A stretch of 64,000 nucleotides of DNA, taken from positions 1 through 64,000 of the forward strand of contig NZ_JAHTMW010000009.1 in NCBI RefSeq assembly GCF_026236535.1, written 5' to 3'. The notes beneath the pieces are model-generated. The model worked only from the letters and a program-made list of their open reading frames with translations. It searched no databases and had not been told where the DNA came from. The stretch comes from Streptomyces sp. SKN60 (GTDB taxonomy: Bacteria > Actinomycetota > Actinomycetes > Streptomycetales > Streptomycetaceae). The position numbers and the translations under genes were made by a program. This document shows, piece by piece, positions 57,819-64,000 of this stretch; positions within the stretch are counted from its first letter, which is position 1; each line of letters begins with the position of its first letter.

Positions 57819-58709
57819 CTACAGCGTGCCCAGCTTGATCAGGCTCAGCAGTGCCACCAGCTGGATCGCCGACGCGCCCAGCGCCTTCGGCCACGGCAGG
57901 TCGTGGGAGCGGCTCACCATGATCGTGAGCAGCGCGCCCGCCGCCAGCCAGCTCAGCCAGCCGACGATCTGGACCAGGCTGTTTTCGCCGCCCAGGAAGA
58001 GCGCGAAGACCAGGCGCGGCGCGTCCGTGATCGACATGATCAGCATGGACAGGCCGACCGTGGGCTGCCAGCTGCCGTCGCCGCCCAGCTGGCGGGCGAG
58101 CGTGTGGGTGACGGCGCCGAGGACCAGGCCGCCGACGACGAAGCCGACGCCGGTCAGCAGGACGTACGGGATCGCCGTCGACAGCGTCGCGTTGATCGCG
58201 TCCTCGCGGGCCTGGTCGAAGCCGAACAGCGCCAGCAGGCCGTAGAGGAACGTGACGATCAGCGCCGGGCCCCACACCGCGTGGTCCCGCATCCGCATGA
58301 AGGTGTCCGCCGGGCGCAGCACGATGCCGCTGAGCAGGGCCTTCCAGGGCAGCCGCGGGCCCGTCGGTACGGGGGCGGGGGCGGCCTCGTACGGGGCGCC
58401 CTGGCCGTACGGGTCGTCGTGGACGCTGAACACCTGGGTGTGGCCCGGGTTGTTGGCTGCGTAGTTCTGCTGCGGGTGCTGCTGCTGCGGGGCGTAGGGG
58501 TCGCCGAAGTACTCCGGCTCCCCGTGCGCCGCCTGGCCGCCGCCCTGCCGCTGTCCCCACTGCTGTTGCTGCGGGTACTGCTGCTGCTGCGGGCGCTGCT
58601 GTTGCGGGTAGCCCGGCGGGGGTGCGTTGTACCCGTACGGCGCCTGCTGCTGCGGTTGTTGCTGCGGGGGGTTGTTGGCCCGGCCGCGTCCGTTCCTGAA
58701 TCCAGCCAC
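57819..58709 (-). CDS. Yip1-family membrane protein with glutamine-rich N-terminus
   Basis: A 296-residue protein. The first ~110 residues are low-complexity and rich in Q, P, Y and G (PQQQRPQQQQYPQQQQWGQR). Then a Yip1-like domain with about five helices follows: WKALLSGIVLRPADTFMRM (start of the domain), GPALIVTFLYGLLALFGFD, VLLTGVGFVVGGLVLGAVTH, VGLSMLIMSITDAPRLVFAL and ALLTIMVSRSHDLPWPKAL. Function unknown in bacteria. ATG 58709 (MAGFRNGRGRANN). Confidence 0.85.
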   Translation of the reverse strand: MAGFRNGRGRANNPPQQQPQQQAPYGYNAPPPGYPQQQRPQQQQYPQQQQWGQRQGGGQAAHGEPEYFGDPYAPQQQHPQQNYAANNPGHTQVFSVHDDPYGQGAPYEAAPAPVPTGPRLPWKALLSGIVLRPADTFMRMRDHAVWGPALIVTFLYGLLALFGFDQAREDAINATLSTAIPYVLLTGVGFVVGGLVLGAVTHTLARQLGGDGSWQPTVGLSMLIMSITDAPRLVFALFLGGENSLVQIVGWLSWLAAGALLTIMVSRSHDLPWPKALGASAIQLVALLSLIKLGTL

Positions 58710-58914
58710 GTCAAGAACGTACCCGCTCCGGCTGTGGACTCGCGCCCTCCGGGGATTGTGCGGCAGAGCTGTGACATCCCCTAGGGGTTCCGGGAGGGGT
58801 TACGCGGGAGTGGGGGAGGCGTGCGGTAGTCGTTACATTTCCTACGTAAAAGGGATGGGTCGGGCATCTACCTTCGAAATGTCGCCGAACAAGTCAGGCA
58901 GAAGGAAGAATCCC

Positions 58915-59946
58915 ATGCGAATCACCCGTCGGACCCTCCGTACCGCCGCCGTCGCCACCGGCACCATCGCCGCCCTCACCCTTCCCGCGGCCGCCGCCTT
59001 CGCCGACGACCAGCCGGCGCCGAACCCCGACAATCAGACGCAGGACCAGACGCAGGACCCGTCCCAGGACCAGACGCAGGACCCGTCCCAGGACCAGACG
59101 CAGGACCCGTCCCAGGACCAGACGCAGGACCAGGACAACACCGATCCCGTCGTCGGGCGCATCTTCGTCCAGTCGTACAAGCTCGCCGACGGCTCGGTCG
59201 CCAAGGTCTACATGACCACGCCCAACGACTACCAGGCCGAGATCTGGGCCGGCGGCACCCTCCTCGACACCCTCACCACCTCCGGGCAGCCCGTGTACGG
59301 GCAGAACAACGGCCTCCACGTGGTCCTCCAGCCGGACGGCACCGTCTCCTCCTGGATGGACGAGGTCCCCACCCCCAAGCCGACCCCGACCCCGAAGCCG
59401 ACCCCGAAGCCCACCCCCACCCCCAAGCCCAAGCCCGCGCCGCACACCCACGCCAACGCGCGCGTCACCCTCCCCGACGGCTCCGTCGCCAAGTTCTACA
59501 AGAAGAGCAACCGCGTCGAGCTGCGCTTCGGCACCCTCACGCCCAAGAAGCCGACCCTCAGCCACCACGGCTGGACGTTCAAGCTCGCCCCGCAGCCGGG
59601 CAAGGGCGTCTACCGCCTCGTCGTCATCGACACCCCCAAGCAGGGCGGCAACAGCTGGGTGTACGACTTCGACGGCAAGCTCGTACGGAAGTACACCGCC
59701 CAGAAGAGCGGCTCCCAGAAGACCGGCCCGCAGAAGACCGGCCCGCAGAAGACCAGCACCGTCGTCGTGCCCCGCGGCACCGTCCCCCAGGGTGCCGTGA
59801 AGGCCGGTGCCGAGAATGTCGCTCCCGTGGCCGGTGACACCCACCAGGCCGCCCTCATCGGCGCGGGCGGCGGCATGGCCGCCCTCGGTGCCGCCGGGCT
59901 CGGGTTCGCCCTCTACCACCGCCGCGGCAGCGGTCAGGAGAGCTGA
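58915..59946 (+). CDS. Secreted repeat-rich protein with C-terminal anchor-like helix
   Basis: A 343-residue exported protein: signal MRITRRTLRTAAVATGTIAA ... AAAFADD, a tandem QDQTQDPS repeat (about 43-72), two related beta segments (KLADGSVAKVYMTTPNDYQA and TLPDGSVAKFYKKSNRVEL) separated by a PTPKPTPKPT linker, and a C-terminal helix plus YHRRGSG tail (LIGAGGGMAALGAAGLGFALYHRR), as in surface-anchored proteins without an LPxTG motif. KTGPQKTGPQ repeats lie before the helix. GAAGGAAG precedes ATG 58915 by 5 bases. Function unknown. Confidence 0.82.
   Translation: MRITRRTLRTAAVATGTIAALTLPAAAAFADDQPAPNPDNQTQDQTQDPSQDQTQDPSQDQTQDPSQDQTQDQDNTDPVVGRIFVQSYKLADGSVAKVYMTTPNDYQAEIWAGGTLLDTLTTSGQPVYGQNNGLHVVLQPDGTVSSWMDEVPTPKPTPTPKPTPKPTPTPKPKPAPHTHANARVTLPDGSVAKFYKKSNRVELRFGTLTPKKPTLSHHGWTFKLAPQPGKGVYRLVVIDTPKQGGNSWVYDFDGKLVRKYTAQKSGSQKTGPQKTGPQKTSTVVVPRGTVPQGAVKAGAENVAPVAGDTHQAALIGAGGGMAALGAAGLGFALYHRRGSGQES
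59043..59130 (+). repeat. 24-bp tandem repeat within the surface protein gene
   Basis: Three copies plus a partial one of a 24-base unit starting GGACCAGACGCAGGACCCGT; each encodes QDQTQDPS. Copies are nearly identical at DNA level, so copy number may vary between strains. Confidence 0.85.
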
Positions 59947-59965
59947 TCCCGCTCACGTACGGCGA

Positions 59966-59996
59966 AGGGCCGCCCCGCATCACGCGGGGCGGCCCT
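59966..59996. terminator. Bidirectional terminator between convergent genes
   Basis: AGGGCCGCCCCGC (59966-59978) pairs with GCGGGGCGGCCCT (59984-59996), loop of 5 bases, midway between the surface protein gene and the EtfD-like gene. Confidence 0.9.
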
Positions 59997-60016
59997 CAGC
60001 TGCGTACAACCAGCGC

Positions 60017-62272
60017 TTACGCCTCCGCCGGCTCCGGCTCGGCCGGCTCGGCCTCCGGCTCCGCCGGGGTCTTCACCGAGTCGAGCAGCAGCTGCGCCAC
60101 GTCGACGACCTGCAGGCTCTCCTTCGCCTTGCCGTCGTTCTTCTTGCCGTTGACGGAGTCCGTCAGCATGACGAGGCAGAACGGGCACGCGGTGGAGACG
60201 ATGTCCGGGTTGAGGGACAGGGCCTCGTCGACGCGCTCGGTGTTGATGCGCTTGCCGATCCGCTCCTCCATCCACATCCGGGCACCACCGGCGCCGCAGC
60301 AGAAGCCGCGCTCCTTGTGGCGGTGCATCTCCTGCTGGCGCAGGCCGGGGACGGCCGACATGATCTCGCGCGGCGGCGTGTAGACCTTGTTGTGGCGGCC
60401 CAGGTAGCACGGGTCGTGGTACGTGATGAGGCCCTCGACCGGCGTCACCGGGATCAGCTTGCCCTCGTCGATGAGGTGCTGGAGCAGCTGGGTGTGGTGG
60501 ATGACCTCGTACTCGCCGCCGAGCTGCGGGTACTCGTTGGCGATGGTGTTGAAGCAGTGCGGGCAGGTCGAGACGATCTTCTTCGCCGACTTCGGTTTCT
60601 TCGTCGACTCGTCCTCGTCGTCCTCGCCGAACGCCATGTTCAGCATCGCGACGTTCTCCTGGCCGAGCTGCTGGAACAGCGGCTCGTTGCCCAGGCGGCG
60701 CGGGGAGTCACCCGTGCACTTCTCCTCGCCGCCCATGATCGCGAACTTGACGCCCGCGATGTGCAGCAGCTCCGCGAAGGCCTTGGTGGTCTTCTTGGCG
60801 CGGTCCTCCAGGGCGCCGGCGCAGCCGACCCAGTAGAGGTAGTCGACCTCGGTGAGGTCCTCGACGTCCTTGCCGACGATCGGGACCTCGAAGTCGACCT
60901 CCTTGGTCCACTCGACGCGCTGCTTCTTGGCCAGACCCCAGGGGTTGCCCTTCTTCTCCAGGTTCTTCAGCATCGTGCCGGCCTCGCTGGGGAAGGCGGA
61001 CTCGATCATGACCTGGTAGCGGCGCATGTCGACGATGTGGTCGATGTGCTCGATGTCGACCGGGCACTGCTCGACGCAGGCGCCGCAGGTGGTGCAGGAC
61101 CACAGGACGTCCGGGTCGATGACGCCGTTCTCCTCGGCGGTGCCGATCAGCGGGCGCTCGGCCTCGGCCAGGGCGGCCGCCGGGACGTCCTTCAGCTGCT
61201 CCTCGGTGGCCTTCTCCTCGCCCTCCATGGTCTTGCCGCCGCCGGCGAGCAGGTACGGCGCCTTGGCGTGCGCGTGGTCGCGCAGCGACATGATCAGGAG
61301 CTTCGGGGAGAGCGGCTTGCCGGTGTTCCAGGCGGGGCACTGCGACTGGCAGCGGCCGCACTCGGTGCAGGTGGAGAAGTCGAGGATGCCCTTCCAGGAG
61401 AACTGCTCGACCTGGGAGACGCCGTAGACGTCGTCCTCGCCCGGGTCCTCGAAGTCGATCGGCTTGCCGCCCGACGTCATCGGCTGGAGCGCGCCGAGCG
61501 CGGTCTCACCGGTCGCGTTCCGCTTGAACCAGATGTTCGGGAAGGCGAGGAAGCGGTGCCAGGCGACACCCATGTTGGTGTTGAGCGACACCACGATCAT
61601 CCAGATGAACGAGGTGCTGATCTTCACCATGGCCGTGAAGTAGATCAGGGTCTGCAGCGTGCTGACGCTCAGGCCCTTGAAGGCCAGGACGAGGGGGTAC
61701 GAGGCGAAGTACGCCGCCTCGTAGTGCTCGACGTGGTGGATCGCGCCCTCAAGACCGCGCAGCACGTAGATCGCGAGGCCGATGGTGAGGATGACGTACT
61801 CGACGAAGTAGGCCTGGCCGGCCTTCGAGCCGGCGAAGCGGGACTTGCGTCCGGCCCGGCCCGGCAGGCTGAGCAGGCGGATCACCATCAGGACGGCGAT
61901 GCCGAGGATCGTCATGACGCCGATGAACTCGATGTAGAGCTCGAACGGCAGGAACCCGCCGACGATCGGCAGCGTCCAGTCGGCCTGGAAGAGCTGGCCG
62001 AAAGCCTGCGCGAGGGTCGGCGGCAGGGTCAGGAAGCCCACGGCGACGAACCAGTGGGCGAAACCGACGATGCCCCAGCGGTTCATCCGGGTGTGGCCGA
62101 GGAACTCCCGGACCAGCGTCACGCTGCGCTGGTAGGGGTTGTCGGTCCGGGTGCCGGCCGGGACGGGCTGGCCGAGCTTGAAGTAGCGGATGAACTGACC
62201 GATGGCGCGAGCGAGCAGAGCAACGCCGACCACGGTCAGGGTCAGCGACACGATGATCGCGGCGAGTTGCAT
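60017..62272 (-). CDS. EtfD-like membrane iron-sulfur oxidoreductase
   Basis: A 751-residue integral membrane protein. The N-terminal ~270 residues hold about six helices of a NarI-like heme b domain (GFAHWFVAVGFLTLPPTLAQ). Two 4Fe-4S motifs follow: CTECGRCQSQCPAWNTGKPL and CTTCGACVEQCPVDIEHIDH. Two CCG domains complete it: STCPHCFNTIANEYP ... TYHDPCYLGRHNKVY and FCCGAGGARMWMEERI ... STACPFCLVM. It resembles mycobacterial EtfD (Rv0338c), which takes electrons from acyl-CoA dehydrogenases through ETF to quinones in beta-oxidation. ATG 62272 (MQLAAIIVSL). Confidence 0.9.
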   Translation of the reverse strand: MQLAAIIVSLTLTVVGVALLARAIGQFIRYFKLGQPVPAGTRTDNPYQRSVTLVREFLGHTRMNRWGIVGFAHWFVAVGFLTLPPTLAQAFGQLFQADWTLPIVGGFLPFELYIEFIGVMTILGIAVLMVIRLLSLPGRAGRKSRFAGSKAGQAYFVEYVILTIGLAIYVLRGLEGAIHHVEHYEAAYFASYPLVLAFKGLSVSTLQTLIYFTAMVKISTSFIWMIVVSLNTNMGVAWHRFLAFPNIWFKRNATGETALGALQPMTSGGKPIDFEDPGEDDVYGVSQVEQFSWKGILDFSTCTECGRCQSQCPAWNTGKPLSPKLLIMSLRDHAHAKAPYLLAGGGKTMEGEEKATEEQLKDVPAAALAEAERPLIGTAEENGVIDPDVLWSCTTCGACVEQCPVDIEHIDHIVDMRRYQVMIESAFPSEAGTMLKNLEKKGNPWGLAKKQRVEWTKEVDFEVPIVGKDVEDLTEVDYLYWVGCAGALEDRAKKTTKAFAELLHIAGVKFAIMGGEEKCTGDSPRRLGNEPLFQQLGQENVAMLNMAFGEDDEDESTKKPKSAKKIVSTCPHCFNTIANEYPQLGGEYEVIHHTQLLQHLIDEGKLIPVTPVEGLITYHDPCYLGRHNKVYTPPREIMSAVPGLRQQEMHRHKERGFCCGAGGARMWMEERIGKRINTERVDEALSLNPDIVSTACPFCLVMLTDSVNGKKNDGKAKESLQVVDVAQLLLDSVKTPAEPEAEPAEPEPAEA

Positions 62273-62314
62273 GACGGGCTCCTCGAGCGGGCCTCTGCGA
62301 CGGGCGACGGGCCT

Positions 62315-62336
62315 ACTAAGCGGTAACTTATTTAGT
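62315..62336. promoter_or_regulatory. Inverted repeat in the EtfD-like gene promoter
   Basis: ACTAA (62315-62319) and TTAGT (62332-62336) flank CGGTAACTTA in an AT-rich island about 45 bases upstream of the start. Candidate binding site of a fatty-acid regulator; no regulator is adjacent. Confidence 0.35.
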
Positions 62337-62400
62337 CCGTGCCGAGATTACCCTGGGGGAGCGCCCCACTTGTAGCGGAGCTCACGGTGATCTGTGTCGC

Positions 62401-62910
62401 TCAGGCAACCCTTGCCGTCGCGAGCGGCGTCCGCGCGGCCGCGCGACGTTTACGGACTGCTGGAAGCGTACGCGCCAGGATCGCCAGATCCATCCCCAGC
62501 CAGTGGTGGTCCACATAGTGGAGGTCGAGCAGCTCACGCTCCTCCCACGGCAGCTCCGACCGCCCGCTGATCTGCCACAACCCGGTCATCCCCGGCCGTA
62601 CGGAGAGCCGCCGCCGCCCGTCCCCGGTGGACTCCCGGTGGCCGGGCGCCAGCGGGCACGGTCCGACCAGCGACATCTGGCCCCGTACGACATGCAGCAG
62701 GAGCGGCAGCGCGGCCAGCGGGCTCTTGGTGCGGAAGGTCAGCATGGTGAAGGTCCGGCCGCCGAGGCCGCCGACCGGGCGGCGGCGCAGCGCGCCCGCC
62801 GTACTGCCGGAGCCGAGGGTCACCGAGAGGGCGACGGCGGCGATCAGCGGGGACAGCAGGAGCAGGAGTGCGAGCCCGCCCGCGAGGTCGACCGCGCGTT
62901 TCACCGTCAT
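62401..62910 (-). CDS. Short bacterial sugar transferase-like protein
   Basis: A 169-residue protein of the bacterial sugar (phosphoglycosyl) transferase family. KRAVDLAGGLALLLLLSPLI is the membrane-anchoring start, FTMLTFRTKS matches the KFRTM region, VVRGQMSLVGPCPLAPGH matches MSLVGPRP, and LSVRPGMTGLWQISGRSELP matches the PG(I/M)TGLWQVSGRS motif. The segment between FRT and MSLVGP is much shorter than normal and lacks the usual DELPQL helix, and the R of VGPRP is C. Activity is uncertain. ATG 62910. Confidence 0.8.
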   Translation of the reverse strand: MTVKRAVDLAGGLALLLLLSPLIAAVALSVTLGSGSTAGALRRRPVGGLGGRTFTMLTFRTKSPLAALPLLLHVVRGQMSLVGPCPLAPGHRESTGDGRRRLSVRPGMTGLWQISGRSELPWEERELLDLHYVDHHWLGMDLAILARTLPAVRKRRAAARTPLATARVA

Positions 62911-63061
62911 GCGCCCACACCTTCCGGCGAGAATTATGGGATCGGGAATCATGGGATACGGGATATGTCCGGACTCCTGGACTCTGTTCCCCGGACTCTC
63001 CCACCTCCGGCCCTCCTGATCCGGGAGCGACGCACCCATTGAGCCGCACGAATGGCGAAGA

Positions 63062-63134
63062 GTTGAGTCGCCTCCACTCAGGTCTGTTGACTCGCGCCCG
63101 ACCCTCGTGCATCCTTGAGTCAGTTCCACTCAAG
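63062..63134 (+). promoter_or_regulatory. HspR HAIR operators and promoter of dnaK
   Basis: CTTGAGT-N7-ACTCAAG at 63114-63134 is a perfect HAIR site; an imperfect copy, TTGAGT-N7-ACTCA, lies at 63063-63080. TTGACT (63087-63092) and CATCCT (63110-63115), 17 bases apart, form the likely promoter overlapping the sites, so HspR would block transcription. Confidence 0.9.
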
Positions 63135-63156
63135 TCAGTCAGCTGGAGGAATCGAA

Positions 63157-64000
63157 ATGGCACGTGCGGTCGGCATCGACCTGGGCACGACTAACTCCGT
63201 CGTCAGCGTTCTGGAAGGCGGCGAGCCCACCGTCATCACCAACGCCGAGGGCGCCAGGACCACGCCGTCCGTCGTCGCCTTCGCGAAGAACGGCGAGGTG
63301 CTCGTCGGCGAGGTCGCCAAGCGTCAGGCGGTCACCAACGTGGACCGGACCATCCGGTCCGTGAAGCGCCACATGGGCACCGACTGGAAGATCGAGCTGG
63401 ACGGGAAGAACTTCAACCCGCAGCAGATGTCGGCGTTCATCCTCCAGAAGCTGAAGCGTGACGCCGAGGCGTACCTGGGCGAGAAGGTGACCGACGCGGT
63501 CATCACCGTCCCGGCGTACTTCAACGACTCCGAGCGCCAGGCGACGAAGGAGGCCGGCGAGATCGCGGGCCTCAACGTCCTGCGCATCGTCAACGAGCCG
63601 ACCGCCGCCGCCCTGGCGTACGGCCTCGACAAGGACGACCAGACGATCCTCGTCTTCGACCTCGGTGGCGGCACCTTCGACGTGTCCCTCCTGGAGATCG
63701 GCGACGGCGTCGTCGAGGTGAAGGCCACCAACGGTGACAACCACCTCGGTGGTGACGACTGGGACCAGCGGGTCGTCGACTACCTGGTGAAGCAGTTCCA
63801 GTCCGGTCACGGCGTGGACCTGTCCAAGGACAAGATGGCCCTCCAGCGTCTGCGCGAGGCGGCCGAGAAGGCGAAGATCGAGCTGTCCTCCTCCACGGAG
63901 ACCTCGATCAACCTGCCCTACATCACGGCCTCCGCCGAGGGCCCGCTGCACCTGGACGAGAAGCTCACCCGCGCCCAGTTCCAGCAGCTCACCGCCGACC
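63157..64000 (+). CDS. dnaK: Chaperone DnaK (Hsp70), 5' part
   Basis: The first 281 residues of DnaK; the gene continues beyond the window. Visible are the ATPase phosphate-1 loop ARAVGIDLGTTNSVVSVLEG, the connect-1 region VTDAVITVPAYFNDSERQAT, VNEPTAAALAYGLDK and the phosphate-2 loop ILVFDLGGGTFDVSLLEIGD. GGAGG lies 7 bases before ATG 63157. It refolds proteins after heat shock with GrpE and DnaJ, which usually follow in the operon together with hspR. HAIR operators precede it. Confidence 0.98.
   Translation, partial: MARAVGIDLGTTNSVVSVLEGGEPTVITNAEGARTTPSVVAFAKNGEVLVGEVAKRQAVTNVDRTIRSVKRHMGTDWKIELDGKNFNPQQMSAFILQKLKRDAEAYLGEKVTDAVITVPAYFNDSERQATKEAGEIAGLNVLRIVNEPTAAALAYGLDKDDQTILVFDLGGGTFDVSLLEIGDGVVEVKATNGDNHLGGDDWDQRVVDYLVKQFQSGHGVDLSKDKMALQRLREAAEKAKIELSSSTETSINLPYITASAEGPLHLDEKLTRAQFQQLTAD

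Noticed and set aside
59043..59130. Tandem repeats as a CRISPR array
   Set aside because: Units are contiguous without spacers and lie in a coding frame giving QDQTQDPS repeats.
1..64000. Secondary-metabolite gene cluster
   Set aside because: No polyketide, peptide synthetase, terpene or lanthipeptide genes were seen; the only multi-gene pathway is cobalamin synthesis.

Overview
The window is a piece of a Streptomyces (or very close actinomycete) chromosome. The evidence is very high G+C, many GTG starts, ATGA-type overlaps between operon genes, HspR-type HAIR operators in front of dnaK, a 24-residue bL37-like ribosomal protein, and many small families typical of Streptomyces (DUF6126, DUF3040, DUF5994, SCO5918-like, CbtA/CbtB, MAB_1171c-like). 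No rRNA, CRISPR array, integrase or transposase was seen.

Layout. 1-2.5 kb: the end of a PP2C phosphatase carrying a palindromic repeat, a flavin reductase/luciferase-like monooxygenase pair, and a tiny DUF6126 gene. 2.6-17 kb: a cobalamin (B12) locus with cobL-cobM, cbiD, cobK, cobIJ-cobH-cobG and a B12 riboswitch leading into cobN. Interspersed are bL37, a GNAT acetyltransferase and a secreted serine hydrolase. 17-23 kb: a proline-rich lipoprotein, a broken ABC-F gene, a DoxX/MarR pair, a DUF1648/GntR operon, then a second B12 riboswitch driving the cobalt transporter cbtB-cbtA, opposite a phosphatase-like protein without the usual catalytic histidine. 23-29.3 kb: an internally deleted D-2-hydroxyacid dehydrogenase, an APC permease, two membrane proteins, a type II NADH dehydrogenase-like flavoprotein and an ECF41/SigJ-like sigma factor.

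29.3-32.4 kb holds a polymorphic-toxin locus read right to left: a degraded WXG100 gene, an intact WXG100 gene, a WXG100-like protein with an RNase A-like C-terminal toxin domain, a putative immunity gene, a stand-alone RNase A-like C-terminal module, and a second immunity-like gene. A 6C-like small RNA follows, then an XRE regulator / ImmA-IrrE protease / MAB_1171c membrane protein / PAP2-like cluster (32.5-35.7 kb). 36-43 kb: a large secreted nuclease, an alcohol dehydrogenase/DUF3040 operon, a universal stress protein, and an ATP-dependent DNA ligase coupled to an endonuclease III-like protein.

43.5-56.2 kb looks like a worn genomic island beside a tRNA-Gly(CCC) gene (56169-56239). Two 3' fragments of that tRNA, each with a terminator hairpin, lie in the same orientation near 43.56 and 55.2 kb. 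Between them are many partial genes (TetR, LuxR, aldo/keto reductase, a frameshifted hypothetical, an Excalibur protein) and a stress-related group (MerR, SCO5918-like, CBS, CspA, two DUF5994 paralogues, SpoIIE-type phosphatase). After the tRNA the content is core-like again: dcd, a phosphoribosyltransferase, a Yip1 protein, a repeat-rich surface protein, an EtfD-like iron-sulfur membrane oxidoreductase, a short sugar transferase, and the 5' part of dnaK running off the window.

Functionally, the B12 genes form one vitamin-responsive unit (two riboswitches, cobalt import, ring contraction and chelation). The toxin cluster and the island are the accessory parts.
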